From contig NZ_JAPEOZ010000001.1 in the NCBI RefSeq assembly GCF_026340655.1, positions 2,046,001-2,110,000 on the forward strand: DNA of 64,000 nt, given 5' to 3'. Position 1 is the first letter of the stretch. The number at the start of each line of letters is the position of its first letter. The notes below the pieces were generated by a model that did no database searches, was not told where the DNA came from, and worked only from the letters and a program-made list of their open reading frames with translations. Position numbers and translations under genes: made by a program. Shown here piece after piece: positions 50,281 to 58,780 of this stretch. The DNA comes from Streptomyces sp. NBC_01275 (lineage in GTDB: Bacteria; Actinomycetota; Actinomycetes; Streptomycetales; Streptomycetaceae).

Positions 50281-50352
50281 GTCCGTCGCTCAGACCGTCT
50301 CTCAGTCCGTCGCTCAGACCGTCGCTCGGATCGTCTCTCAGTCCGCCCCTCG
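50281..50352. repeat. 12-bp tandem repeat (six units) near an unknown gene's stop codon
   Basis: Six degenerate units of the type GTCCGTCGCTCA/GACCGTCTCTCA fill 72 bp between the PhoX promoter region and the stop codon of the 475-aa unknown protein at 50367. Confidence 0.75.
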
Positions 50353-50366
50353 GTCCAGGCGTCGGC

Positions 50367-51794
50367 TCACCCGCCCTGCTGTGAGCGTGCCTTGAACGCC
50401 GCCTTGCGCGCCTCCTTCGCGATCCGCTTGTCCGGGTGGAGGCGGCCCATCGCCTCCAGGACGTCCGGCGTCGCCGGGTGTTCCACGCGCCAGGCCGCCG
50501 CGAAGAACCCGCTGTGCTGCTGGGCCAACCCCTCGACGAGGGCCTGGAGTTCCTCGGAGTTGCCCTCGGCGGCGAGCTGCGCGGCCAGGGTGTCGATGGT
50601 CAGCCAGAAGACCAGGTCCTCGGAGGGGGCCGGTACGTCGCTCGCGCCGAGCTCGCTCAGCCAGACGCGTGCGAGTCCGCCGAGCTCGGCGTCGTCGAGG
50701 ACCTCGCGCACGGCCGGCTCGGCCTGCGCACCGACCAGGGAGAGCGCCTGCTGGCAGCGCAGCCGGCGCAGCGGTGCGCCGGGGTCCGAGCCGCGGGCGG
50801 CGGCCAGCAACTCCCGTGCGGCGGAGACGGGTTCGCGGCGGTCCAGCCACTGCTCGGTCTCGGCGCGGGCGGCCCGCGGACCGAAGCCGGCGCTGCCGTC
50901 GAGGAGGACGTCGGCGCCCTTGTCGGCGAGGTCGCCGACGGCCGGGGCCTCGAAGCCGGACTCCAGCAGCCTCGCCCGCAGCCCGTACACGCCGAGCGGG
51001 GTGAGGCGGACCATGCCGTAGCGGGAGACGTCGGTCTCGTCGACCGGTGCGGCGGGCTCCTCCTCGGGGTCCGCCATGAGCGCCTCGTCGACGGGCTGGT
51101 AGGCGACGAGGCCGATCGGCTCCAGCAGCCGGAACTGGTCGTCGAGTCGCATCATCGCGTCGGAGACCTGCTCCAGGACGTCGTTGGTGGGCTCGTCCAT
51201 GTCGCCGGGGACGATCATGGAGGCGGCGAGCGCGGGGAGCGGGACGGGGCCGTCGCCGGGGCCGTCCTCGTTGGCGGTGAGGAGATAGAGGTTGCCGAGC
51301 ACGCCGTCCAGGAACGCGGCCTCGGCCTCGGGGTCCCAGTCGAGCCGGGAGAAATCGATGTCGCCGCCCTCGTCCATGGCGTCCATCAGCTCGTCGAGGT
51401 CGGGGACGCTGGCGTCGGCGAGGACGGTCTCCAGGGCGCCGAGCCAGACGGCGAGGACGTCGTGCGGGGCGCCGCCGGTGAGCAGGGCCAGGTCCTCGCC
51501 GGCCGTGACGGTGCCCGCCTCCTCGTCGACGACCTCGACGAGACCTGCGTCCACCGCGACCCGCCAGGACTCGCTCGCGTAGGCGACCGCGTCCTCCCCG
51601 GTCAGTCCGAGCACCTCTGCGGCGGCCTCCAACTGCTCCTGCGCGAGCCCGCCTCCGGCGTCGACCCGGGTCTCGGGACCGGCCCAGCGGGCGAGCCTGG
51701 CGGCGCGGGAGAGCAACGGCGTGGACAGCGCGTCGCGCGCCAGCTCCGCTTCGGGATGCAGCCGCACCGGCGGCAGGGGGGAGCTGTCTGACAT
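50367..51794 (-). CDS. Large conserved-type acidic protein of unknown function
   Basis: This 475-aa soluble, acidic, Ala/Leu/Glu-rich protein is not recognised. It begins MSDSSPLPPVRLHPEAELARDAL and contains ELMDAMDEGGDIDFSRLDWDPEAEAAFLDGVL and an Ala/Leu-rich C-terminal half (VGAQAEPAVREVLDDAELGGLARVWLSELG) that could be helical-repeat or winged-helix material. No signal peptide or membrane span is visible. It is alone on its strand, with repeats after its stop. It may be a Streptomyces-specific protein. I assign no function. Confidence 0.75.
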   Translation of the reverse strand: MSDSSPLPPVRLHPEAELARDALSTPLLSRAARLARWAGPETRVDAGGGLAQEQLEAAAEVLGLTGEDAVAYASESWRVAVDAGLVEVVDEEAGTVTAGEDLALLTGGAPHDVLAVWLGALETVLADASVPDLDELMDAMDEGGDIDFSRLDWDPEAEAAFLDGVLGNLYLLTANEDGPGDGPVPLPALAASMIVPGDMDEPTNDVLEQVSDAMMRLDDQFRLLEPIGLVAYQPVDEALMADPEEEPAAPVDETDVSRYGMVRLTPLGVYGLRARLLESGFEAPAVGDLADKGADVLLDGSAGFGPRAARAETEQWLDRREPVSAARELLAAARGSDPGAPLRRLRCQQALSLVGAQAEPAVREVLDDAELGGLARVWLSELGASDVPAPSEDLVFWLTIDTLAAQLAAEGNSEELQALVEGLAQQHSGFFAAAWRVEHPATPDVLEAMGRLHPDKRIAKEARKAAFKARSQQGG

Positions 51795-51960
51795 CGACTG
51801 TTTCTCCTAGAACGCCATGTACGCCGTACGGCTGCCTGGACGGCGTACGGCCCAAGCGCTCAGCCTAGACGGATATGGACCCATGCCGCCCGGTTCACGT
51901 CTCCGTCGGGTCCCGTACATGGCCGAAACCTTGACAACTGGCCTGACCAGGCACGAGATT

Positions 51961-52013
51961 GACGCGCGTAGAAATCAGCTGGACATCTGTTCACTGTATT
52001 TTCTACGCGCGTC
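51961..52013. promoter_or_regulatory. Perfect 14-bp inverted repeat in the nuclease leader
   Basis: GACGCGCGTAGAAA at 51961-51974 and TTTCTACGCGCGTC at 52000-52013 are perfect inverted repeats with a 25-bp spacer. A TTGACA-like -35 lies just upstream at 51931. The 302-bp gap between the unknown gene and the nuclease start holds no gene. The element may be an operator dyad or a leader stem-loop. Confidence 0.55.
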
Positions 52014-52096
52014 GCGCACCGCCCCACAGGTCGCGGCCCCCCGATTCATGCTGCACCCTCGTCCCGGCGCCCATGCACGTCCCCGGAGGGATCCCG

Positions 52097-53923
52097 TTGC
52101 CGAGCAACAAGTCCGCGCGTCTCGCCGCGCTCACCGTCGCCGCCGTCTGTTCCGCGGCCTCCACCGTCGCCCTCACCGCGCCCGCGCAGGCGGACACGGT
52201 GGCCGTCCACGACATCCAGGGCACCACCCGGATCTCCCCGTACGCCGGCAAGGCGGTCACAGGTGTGGCCGGAATCGTCACCGGTGTGCGCACCTACGGC
52301 TCGTCCAGAGGGTTCTGGATCCAGGATCCGAACCCGGACGCCGACCCGGCCACCAGTGAGGGCGTCTTCGTCTTCACCAGCTCCACCCCGAAGGTCGCCG
52401 TCGGCGACTCCGTCACGGTCACCGGCACGGTCTCGGAGTTCGTCCCGGGCGGCGCCTCGACCGGCAACCAGTCGGTGACCGAGATCACCAAGCCGACGGT
52501 GACCGTCGTCTCCAGCGGCAACGCGGTTCCGGCCGCGACCGTCGTGAATGCGCGCTCGGTCCCGGCCGCGTACGCCCCGGAGGGCGACGCCGCGGCGAGC
52601 AACTCGATCAACGCCCTCACGCTTGAGCCCAAGAAGTACGCCCTGGACTACTACGAGTCCCTCGAGGGCATGAACGTCCAGGTCACGGACGCCCGGGTGG
52701 TCACCGGCACCGACCCGTACAGCGAGCTGTGGGTCACGGTGAAGCCGCACGAGAACACCAGCCGCCGCGGTGGCACCGTGTACGGCTCGTACACCTCGCA
52801 GAACACCGGCCGGCTCCAGATCCAGTCGCTCGGCGCCACGGCCGACTTCCCCGCCGCGAACGTCGGCGACCAGCTCACCGGCGCCACGACCGGCCCACTG
52901 GACTACAACCAGTTCGGCGGTTACACGCTCGTCGCGAGCCAGCTCGGCACGCTGAAGAGCGGCGGGCTGGAGCGCGAGACGACGCAGAAGCAGAAGAAGG
53001 GCGAGCTGGCGGTCGCGACGTACAACGTCGAGAACCTCGACCCGTCCGACGCCACCTTCGAGGAGCACGCCTCCGCGATCGTGAACAACCTGAAGTCGCC
53101 CGACATCGTGTCCCTGGAGGAGATCCAGGACGACAACGGCGCGACGAACGACGGCACGACCGCCGCCGACGTGACCGTGAACAAGCTGATCGACGCGATC
53201 GTCGCGGCGGGCGGCCCCCGGTACGAGTGGCGTTCGATCGACCCCGTCAACGGCGCCGACGGCGGCGAGCCGGGCGGAAACATCCGTCAGGTGTTCCTGT
53301 TCAACCCCGAGCGGGTCTCCTTCACCGACCGCGCGGGCGGCGACGCGACCACGGCCGTCGGCGTGACGAAGGTGCACGGCAAGCCGCAGCTGACCGCCTC
53401 GCCGGGGCGCATCGATCCTGCGAACACCGCCTGGAACGCCAGCCGCAAGCCGCTGGTCGGCGAGTTCGTCTTCCGGGGCCGCACGGTCTTCGTGATCGCC
53501 AACCACTTCAACTCCAAGGGCGGCGACCAGGGGCTGACCGCGCAGTACCAGCCGGTGGTGCGCAGCTCGGAGACCCAGCGCCACCAGCAGGCGACGCTGG
53601 TCAACGCGTTCGTCAAGGACATCCTCGACGTGCAGAAGAACGCCGACGTCATCGCCCTGGGCGACATCAACGACTTCGAGTTCTCCGGCACCGCGCAGAT
53701 CCTCGAGAGTGACGGCGCGCTGTGGTCGGCGATCAAGTCGCTGCCCAGGAGCGAGCGTTACTCCTACGACTACCAGGGCAACCAGCAGGTCCTGGACCAG
53801 ATCCTGGTGAGCCCGTCGATCCGGCGCGGCTGCGACTTCGAGTACGACAGCGTGCACATCAACTCGGAGTTCCACGACCAGATCAGCGACCACGACCCGC
53901 AGGTGCTGCGCTTCGAGCCGTAG
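52097..53923 (+). CDS. Secreted nuclease (endonuclease/exonuclease/phosphatase family)
   Basis: This 608-aa extracellular nuclease has a Sec signal peptide (residues 1-32, ending APAQA), an N-terminal OB-fold-like domain (DIQGTTRISPYAGKAVTGVAGIVTGVR) and a C-terminal EEP domain with VATYNVENLDPSD, PDIVSLEEIQD (Glu), VIANHFNSKGGD, VIALGDINDFEFSG and DQISDHDPQVLRF (Asp-His). This is the NucH/ExeM-like layout. The TTG at 52097 is chosen for GGAGGG 6 bp upstream. It probably scavenges DNA phosphate outside the cell. Confidence 0.9.
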   Translation: MPSNKSARLAALTVAAVCSAASTVALTAPAQADTVAVHDIQGTTRISPYAGKAVTGVAGIVTGVRTYGSSRGFWIQDPNPDADPATSEGVFVFTSSTPKVAVGDSVTVTGTVSEFVPGGASTGNQSVTEITKPTVTVVSSGNAVPAATVVNARSVPAAYAPEGDAAASNSINALTLEPKKYALDYYESLEGMNVQVTDARVVTGTDPYSELWVTVKPHENTSRRGGTVYGSYTSQNTGRLQIQSLGATADFPAANVGDQLTGATTGPLDYNQFGGYTLVASQLGTLKSGGLERETTQKQKKGELAVATYNVENLDPSDATFEEHASAIVNNLKSPDIVSLEEIQDDNGATNDGTTAADVTVNKLIDAIVAAGGPRYEWRSIDPVNGADGGEPGGNIRQVFLFNPERVSFTDRAGGDATTAVGVTKVHGKPQLTASPGRIDPANTAWNASRKPLVGEFVFRGRTVFVIANHFNSKGGDQGLTAQYQPVVRSSETQRHQQATLVNAFVKDILDVQKNADVIALGDINDFEFSGTAQILESDGALWSAIKSLPRSERYSYDYQGNQQVLDQILVSPSIRRGCDFEYDSVHINSEFHDQISDHDPQVLRFEP

Positions 53924-53946
53924 GCCTTGCCGTAGGGCTTGCCGTA
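53911..53946. repeat. 12-bp repeat containing the nuclease stop codon
   Basis: Three 12-bp units of type GGGCTTGCCGTA start at 53911, 53923 and 53935. The first spans the last codons and most of the TAG of the nuclease gene, so the stop has been re-copied downstream. Confidence 0.7.
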
Positions 53947-53962
53947 GGGCTTTCGGAAGTGG

Positions 53963-54724
53963 CTACCGGGGCTGGCTGAACGTTTCGTCCAGCCAGCCCT
54001 GCCAGGCGAGTTCGTTCGCCTTGGGATCGGCGTCCGGCGCGAAGTCGTGGACGCTGATCCCGACCGGCGCGCCCCAGTGGTTGCGTCCGAAGAAACGGAT
54101 GAGAGCGCTGTCGGTGCGCAGCCCGATGAAGTACGGGTTCCGGTAGTCGAGTACGGCGTCCAGGACCCGCCCGTCAGGACCCTGGGCCCGGACCCGCTCC
54201 CCCTCGGCGGTGTCGTCCGCGAGACCGAGCGCCCGGCCGACGGCGGTGAAGGCGTCGGAGGCCGTCGACGGCTCGGGGCCGTCCAGGGTCGCGAAGGCCA
54301 CCGGCCGGGGCGCGAAGTGCGCCAGATACTCGCGCAGGGTGTGCAGATAGAAGTCCGTGTGCCGGCCCGCACCGTCGTACTGGTTGTCCCAGTCGTCGAC
54401 GAAGATGCCGCTGTGCACGTACCGCACCCAGGCACGCCGGCCGTCGTCGCGCGGCTCGACGGTGTAGTCGAGCTGGTTGAGGGTCTGCTGGGAGATGCCC
54501 TCGACGTCCTCGACCCGGTTGGTGTAGCGGTGGGGCGGGTCCCAGGCGGTGACCTTCGACCCGAAGGGTCCCGTGCCGCCGACCCGGGGCTCGGGCGGCT
54601 CCATCGGCCACAGATAGCCGCCGGTGCCGCTGGTGATCGCCGCCCACACCTCCTCGGGCGTGGCGTCGACCTCGAACTCGCGGGCGATCTCGAATTCCTT
54701 TGCCTTTGCCTTGTCCTGCGGCAT
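53963..54724 (-). CDS. SRPBCC (AHSA1-like) domain protein
   Basis: This 253-aa protein begins KEFEIAREFEVDATPEEVWAAITSGTGGYLWPMEP, the pattern of START/SRPBCC-fold Hsp90-ATPase-activator-like proteins. A second similar module follows in the C-terminal half. The fold binds small hydrophobic ligands. It lies directly behind an ArsR-type regulator, an arrangement common for AHSA1-like genes. The function is unknown. Confidence 0.85.
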   Translation of the reverse strand: MPQDKAKAKEFEIAREFEVDATPEEVWAAITSGTGGYLWPMEPPEPRVGGTGPFGSKVTAWDPPHRYTNRVEDVEGISQQTLNQLDYTVEPRDDGRRAWVRYVHSGIFVDDWDNQYDGAGRHTDFYLHTLREYLAHFAPRPVAFATLDGPEPSTASDAFTAVGRALGLADDTAEGERVRAQGPDGRVLDAVLDYRNPYFIGLRTDSALIRFFGRNHWGAPVGISVHDFAPDADPKANELAWQGWLDETFSQPR

Positions 54725-54741
54725 GACGTGCTCCTGGTGGT

Positions 54742-54801
54742 TCGGTTACTGGCTCGGTTGCTGGCTCGACTACCGGATCGACTACTAGTTCGATTACTGG
54801 T
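54742..54801. repeat. 12-bp tandem repeat (five units) overlapping the ArsR stop codon
   Basis: Five 12-bp units (TCGGTTACTGGC, TCGGTTGCTGGC, TCGACTACCGGA, TCGACTACTAGT, TCGATTACTGGT) end inside the ArsR-type gene; its TAA stop is in the last unit. Confidence 0.8.
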
Positions 54802-55402
54802 CCAGCTCGGGGGCGGTCCGGTCCTTGACCGTGGGGTGGACGGCCACGACGATCCGGTGGTCGCGGCCGCCGTCGACGTCCGGGGCGTCGTACTTGCGGA
54901 CGAGGGCGGCGACCCCGGCCGTCAGCTCCTGGATGAAGGCGGCCCGGTCGGCGGCCGAGGCGAAGCGGACCTCGCCGTCCAGCGCGTAGGTCGCCAGCCC
55001 CTTGCGGGCCTTCGTCGCGCCGGTGATCAGCGAGCCGACGTCCCGCACCAGGCGGGCGCCGAGCGCGAGCAGCCAGCGCGCGGAGAGCTGGTCGCGGAAC
55101 CGGTCCGGGTCCGGCTGCACCTGGGCGAGGGCGAGCGGCGAGATCACGTACGAGGCCGCGGTCGCGCGCATCAGGCGCTCGGTGACATTGCCCTTGCGGC
55201 GCTCGCCTGCCAGCTCCACCAGGCCGTGCCGCTCCAGGGCCTTGAGGTGGTAGTTCACCTTCTGTCGCGGCAGGCCGACCTTGCCGGCCAGCATCGCCGC
55301 CGACGCGGGTCCCGCCGCCAGCTCGGCCAGCAGTCGGCCCCGTATGGGGTCCAGGGAGACCGCTGCGGCCTCGGGGTCCTCGATCACGGTCACGTCCAGC
55401 AT
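54794..55402 (-). CDS. ArsR-type HTH regulator
   Basis: This 202-aa regulator has a winged helix (DPIRGRLLAELAAGPASAAMLAGKVGLPRQKVNYHLKALERHGLVELAG) and a longer C-terminal effector region. The HTH sits at residues 18-65. It precedes the SRPBCC gene in the same direction and likely controls it. Its own upstream region has an AT-rich GAACAC-T7-GTCC element that may be its operator. Confidence 0.87.
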   Translation of the reverse strand: MLDVTVIEDPEAAAVSLDPIRGRLLAELAAGPASAAMLAGKVGLPRQKVNYHLKALERHGLVELAGERRKGNVTERLMRATAASYVISPLALAQVQPDPDRFRDQLSARWLLALGARLVRDVGSLITGATKARKGLATYALDGEVRFASAADRAAFIQELTAGVAALVRKYDAPDVDGGRDHRIVVAVHPTVKDRTAPELDQ

Positions 55403-55419
55403 GCGTCCACCGTCTCACC

Positions 55420-55436
55420 GAACACTTTTTTTGTCC
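55420..55436. promoter_or_regulatory. Candidate ArsR operator with a T7 tract
   Basis: GAACACTTTTTTTGTCC is an imperfect palindrome (GAACA/TGTCC) with seven Ts, unusual in this GC-rich DNA. It lies 18 bp upstream of the regulator start. Confidence 0.4.
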
Positions 55437-55578
55437 AGACGACTTCAGCTTTCGGTTGGCGGCCGGGCGCTGCCGACCGAGGCCGCCGGCCGACGACACT
55501 CTCTTCGCAGCATCCCTTACCGATACCTCGTAGAAGATTTAAGTGGAGCTTCACGGTTGTGTTACCGAGACTGCTTCC

Positions 55579-56481
55579 ATGACGAACGCACGCTCCGGGA
55601 ACTCTCCCTTCGGCCGCACCCTCTGCGCGATGATCACTCCCTTCACCGAGACCGGCGCGCTGGACCTCGACGGCGCCCAGCGGCTCGCCGACCGGCTGGT
55701 GGCAGGGGGCTGCGACGGGCTGGTGCTGTCCGGCACCACGGGCGAGTCGCCGACCACCTCGGACGCCGAGAAGGCGGAGCTGATCGCGGCGGTGCGGGAG
55801 GCGGTGGGCGAGCGGGCCTCGATCGTGGCGGGCGTGGGCACCTTCGACACCCGGCACACCGTCGCCCTCGCCCTCGCCGCGGAGAAGGCGGGCGCGGACG
55901 GGGCGCTCGTCGTCAGCCCGTACTACAGCCGACCCCCGCAGGACGCCCTGGAGGCGCACTTCCGGGAGGTCGCGGACGCCTCCGGACTGCCGGTCATGCT
56001 GTACGACATCCCCGGCCGCACCGGCGTCCGCATCGAGCCGGAGACGGTGGTCCGGCTCGCCGAGCACCCCCGGATCGTGGCGGTCAAGGACTGCTCCTAC
56101 GATTTCCTCGGCGTCCAGAAGGTGCTGTCCCGCACGGAGTTGGCGTACTACGCGGGCTGCGACGAGCACAACCTCGCCCTGTACGCGGTGGGCGCGACGG
56201 GCTATGTCAGCACCGTCGCGAACCTGGTCCCGGACCGACTCCGGGCGGTTGTGGACGCGTTCGACGCGGGCGGGACGGCCGAGGCGGCCCGGCTTCAGCA
56301 ACGGGCCACGGAGCTCATCGAGTCGGTCATGTCCTCGGGGCTGCCCGGGACCGTGACCGTCAAGGGACTCCTCAGCGCGCTCGGGCTGCCGGCCGGGCCG
56401 GTCCGGGCGCCGCTGCGGCCCGCCGACCGGGAGACGGTCGACGGGCTGCGGGCGGTCTATGAGCGGCTCATGGCCGCCTGA
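55579..56481 (+). CDS. dapA: 4-hydroxy-tetrahydrodipicolinate synthase (DapA)
   Basis: This 300-aa TIM barrel condenses pyruvate and aspartate semialdehyde in lysine and diaminopimelate synthesis. Family residues are visible in LVLSGTTGESPT (carboxylate loop), MLYDIPGRTGV (Tyr and the Arg that is specific for DapA) and IVAVKDCSYDF (Schiff-base Lys). The ATG at 55579 fits the usual start; an upstream GTG at 55543 is possible. It differs from the sugar-type relatives at 35577 and 40292 by the conserved IPGRTG. dapD lies 7 kb downstream. Confidence 0.88.
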   Translation: MTNARSGNSPFGRTLCAMITPFTETGALDLDGAQRLADRLVAGGCDGLVLSGTTGESPTTSDAEKAELIAAVREAVGERASIVAGVGTFDTRHTVALALAAEKAGADGALVVSPYYSRPPQDALEAHFREVADASGLPVMLYDIPGRTGVRIEPETVVRLAEHPRIVAVKDCSYDFLGVQKVLSRTELAYYAGCDEHNLALYAVGATGYVSTVANLVPDRLRAVVDAFDAGGTAEAARLQQRATELIESVMSSGLPGTVTVKGLLSALGLPAGPVRAPLRPADRETVDGLRAVYERLMAA

Positions 56482-56532
56482 CGGAGACACGGGTGGAAAC
56501 GCGGACGAAGACGCGGACGGACGCCTGGCGAG

Positions 56533-56674
56533 GGCCAGTCGGCGGTGCGCGACGAAGGCCGGTCGGCGATCCGTGGCATGGGGCGGTCGGCGGTCCGCGG
56601 CAAAGGCCGGTCGGCGGTCCGCGGCATGGGGCGGTCGGCGGTCCGCGGCAGGGGGCGGTCAGCGGTCCGCAAAG
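56533..56674. repeat. 24-bp minisatellite (about six units) at a gene end
   Basis: About six units with core GGTCGGCGGTCCGCGGCA run from 56533 to 56674. The last unit covers the stop codon of the reverse-strand membrane protein at 56659. In another reverse frame the units would encode an RTADRPMP/RTADRPLP octapeptide, but no gene is likely. Confidence 0.8.
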
Positions 56675-57882
56675 ACCGGCTCCCAACGTCCCGGCGTGTT
56701 GTCCTTGGTCGCCCGGAAGTCGCTGAGCGGGACCACCTTGTCGCTGTTCAGCGTCACCAGCACCAGCCGCTGGTGAAACTCGTTGCCGTCCTTTCCGATG
56801 TCCCAGGCGACGAGCGAGGAGTCGTCGGCCCAGGCCAGCAACTGCTGACCGTGCGTTTCGGTGAGGTTCTTCCCGGTGCGGGGGTCCACGATCCAGGAGG
56901 ACGTCTTGTACTTCTTGCCCGCGAAGTCGCCGGCGAGCTTCGTGCCGTCGGGCGAGAAGCCCGCGTCGACGTACCACTGCACGTGCTTGCCGTCGGCGGG
57001 CGCGTCGACCTGCCTGCCCTTCAGGTCGTAGTACTGGTAGCCGGGCTCCGAGGGCAGGCCCGACCAGACGAGGCCGCCGTCGCGGCTGAAGGCGAAGTCC
57101 TGACGGCTGTTGAGGAAGGAGCTGGGGTCGTTCGGATCGCCCGACTGCACCTCGCTCCAGGAGCCCTGCCCGGAGGCCACGTCCAGGACGTAGAAGCCGG
57201 TGCGGTGCGACTGCTCCACGACCGGCTGCTCGCCTTCCGAGTCGTCCTTCGGTGTGATCACCAGATCGGGGTTCGCGCTGTACGTCGTCGCCACGAGCTT
57301 GCTGCCGTCGCCTGAGAACGCCAGTCCGCCGACGGTGTGGTCGACGGGGATCCACCGCTTGACCTCGCCGCTGGCCAGGTCGAGCAGGCCGATGCGGTGG
57401 GCGGGGAGGTTCTGCTCCAGGACGGCGGCGGTCTGCAGCCCCGGGGCGACGGCGACCCATGACCACTTGGTGGTCTTCACGTACTTCTTCGTCGTCGGGT
57501 TCAGCAGCCAGTAGGTGTGCGTCGAGATCGCCTGGTCGGCCGTGTGCGGGACCGGGACGACGGCGCGCGAGAAGTACGCGGCCAGCGCCGTCCGTCCCGC
57601 CGCGATCAGATCGCGCGGCGGCGACTGGTCCGGGTGCGCGGTGATCCGGTCCGGCTCCATGACGTCGGCGGGACGTACGTCGGTCGTACCGCCGGGCTTC
57701 AGCAGCGGCACGGCCACGGCGACCGCCACCACGGCGGCGGTCGCGGCCGCGACGGACGCGATCCGGCGGGTCCGGCGGCGCCGGCGCAGGGCCAGCACCC
57801 GGTCGGCGAGTCCCGCCACCGCGGGAATCTGCTGGTCGGCCTGTTCGCGCAGGGAGTCGCGCACGAGTTCGTCGACGTTCAC
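56659..57882 (-). CDS. Sigma-factor-coupled membrane protein with beta-propeller-like sensor
   Basis: This 407-aa protein has a cytoplasmic N-terminus (VDELVRDSLREQADQQIPAVAGLADRVLALRRRRR), one transmembrane helix (about residues 40-60) and an extracellular WD/TolB-like propeller (LAFSGDGSKLVATTY, DFAFSRDGGLVWSGL, AGFSPDGTKLAGDF). It overlaps the sigma gene by 4 bp (ATGA), so it may be its sensor or anti-sigma partner. No known anti-sigma zinc motif is visible. Confidence 0.8.
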   Translation of the reverse strand: MNVDELVRDSLREQADQQIPAVAGLADRVLALRRRRRTRRIASVAAATAAVVAVAVAVPLLKPGGTTDVRPADVMEPDRITAHPDQSPPRDLIAAGRTALAAYFSRAVVPVPHTADQAISTHTYWLLNPTTKKYVKTTKWSWVAVAPGLQTAAVLEQNLPAHRIGLLDLASGEVKRWIPVDHTVGGLAFSGDGSKLVATTYSANPDLVITPKDDSEGEQPVVEQSHRTGFYVLDVASGQGSWSEVQSGDPNDPSSFLNSRQDFAFSRDGGLVWSGLPSEPGYQYYDLKGRQVDAPADGKHVQWYVDAGFSPDGTKLAGDFAGKKYKTSSWIVDPRTGKNLTETHGQQLLAWADDSSLVAWDIGKDGNEFHQRLVLVTLNSDKVVPLSDFRATKDNTPGRWEPVFADR

Positions 57883-58448
57883 GGACGCACCTCCACGGGC
57901 GAGAAGTCACGGGACGACGCCTGCTCGGCGTCCGCGGGGCCGAGGGCTGCGAGTTCCGGCGCGAGGGAGCGCAGCCGGGCGAGCGAGCGGTGAGTGGTGG
58001 ACCGTACGGTGCCCACGGAGCAGCCGAGGAGGGCGGCCACCTCCGACTCCGGCAGATCCTCGAAGTAGCGCAGCACCAGCACCGTGCGCTGACGGGCGGT
58101 CAGCCGGGACAGGGCCGCGCGCATCACGACGCGCAGTTCGGCGGCGGCGGAGGCGTCCGTGTCGGCGCGGCTCTCCGGCGGCTCGGCGACGCTGACCTCG
58201 CGTCGCGGCCACTTCAGCCGCCAGCGGCTGATCTGCTGACGGTAGAGGATCTGCCGTACGTAGGCCTCGGGCTCGTCGATGCGGTGCCAGCGGCCCGCCG
58301 CCCTGACCAGGGCGTTCTGGAGCAGATCCTCGCCTGCGTGCCGGTCGCCGCCGCTGAGCAGGACCGCCGTCCTCAGCAGCGCCGACGACCTGCTGTCCAC
58401 GAAGTCCCGGAAACTCTCGAGTCCTGCGGCATCCATCGTCACCTTCAC
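57879..58448 (-). CDS. SigE-family RNA polymerase sigma factor
   Basis: This 189-aa factor has region 2 (FRDFVDSRSSALLRTAVLLSGGDRHAGEDLLQNALVRAAGRW) and region 4 (ALSRLTARQRTVLVLRYFEDLPESEVAALLGCSVGTVRSTTHRSLARL). The likely start is the GTG at 58448, with an ATG at 58436 also possible. It is coupled to the downstream propeller protein. It is divergent from the rifamycin operon but has no evident link with it. Confidence 0.87.
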   Translation of the reverse strand: MKVTMDAAGLESFRDFVDSRSSALLRTAVLLSGGDRHAGEDLLQNALVRAAGRWHRIDEPEAYVRQILYRQQISRWRLKWPRREVSVAEPPESRADTDASAAAELRVVMRAALSRLTARQRTVLVLRYFEDLPESEVAALLGCSVGTVRSTTHRSLARLRSLAPELAALGPADAEQASSRDFSPVEVRP

Positions 58449-58780
58449 TTCCCCCGGGGGCCGGCCCTGTGCCCGGCCCCTGCGCCCCTTGTGACGCCTG
58501 CGGTGCGCCCCGGCTATGCCTGCCGCTCCGAAGAAAAACCGAAGAAGATCTGAGAGGACTCCGACGACGACTCTGCCGAAAAGTCGGGAAGGGCGACGGC
58601 GCCGCTTCGCGGGGAGGGTGTCCGTTCACCGCGCACGAGACTGCGGACGAGAGGGAAAGGGGAGTACCCACTCCTTTCCACTCTCAACGTATAGCGCATG
58701 GGGGGCCTTGCGGCAAGGCCCCCGTCGTGCCGCAGAATCTCCGGCCGAGGCCACAATCTGCGGAAAACGGGGGTCGCGAA
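58449..58780. other. Divergent control region between sigma factor and rifamycin operon
   Basis: A 332-bp gap without a gene. It holds the RAE at 58701-58723, a possible -10 TATAGC at 58690-58695 just before it, and GC-rich GGGGGCCGGC/GCCCGGCCCC stems near the sigma gene. Confidence 0.6.
58701..58723. promoter_or_regulatory. Rifamycin-associated element (RAE)
   Basis: A perfect inverted repeat of 11+1+11 bases: GGGGGCCTTGC, a central G, then GCAAGGCCCCC. From memory, this matches the GGGGC..TTGCGGCAA..GCCCC core of the RAE found upstream of rifamycin-inactivating genes in actinobacteria. It lies 57 bp before the glycosyltransferase start and just after a TATAGC sequence, so it probably controls the two-gene operon. 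Confidence 0.85.

Noticed and set aside
50281..54801. Possible CRISPR array from short repeats
   Set aside because: The units are 12 bp, directly adjacent and degenerate, without spacers or cas genes.
56457..56672. Small reverse frame of repeated RTADRPMP octapeptides
   Set aside because: It is only the translation of the 24-bp minisatellite and overlaps the end of a real gene in another frame.
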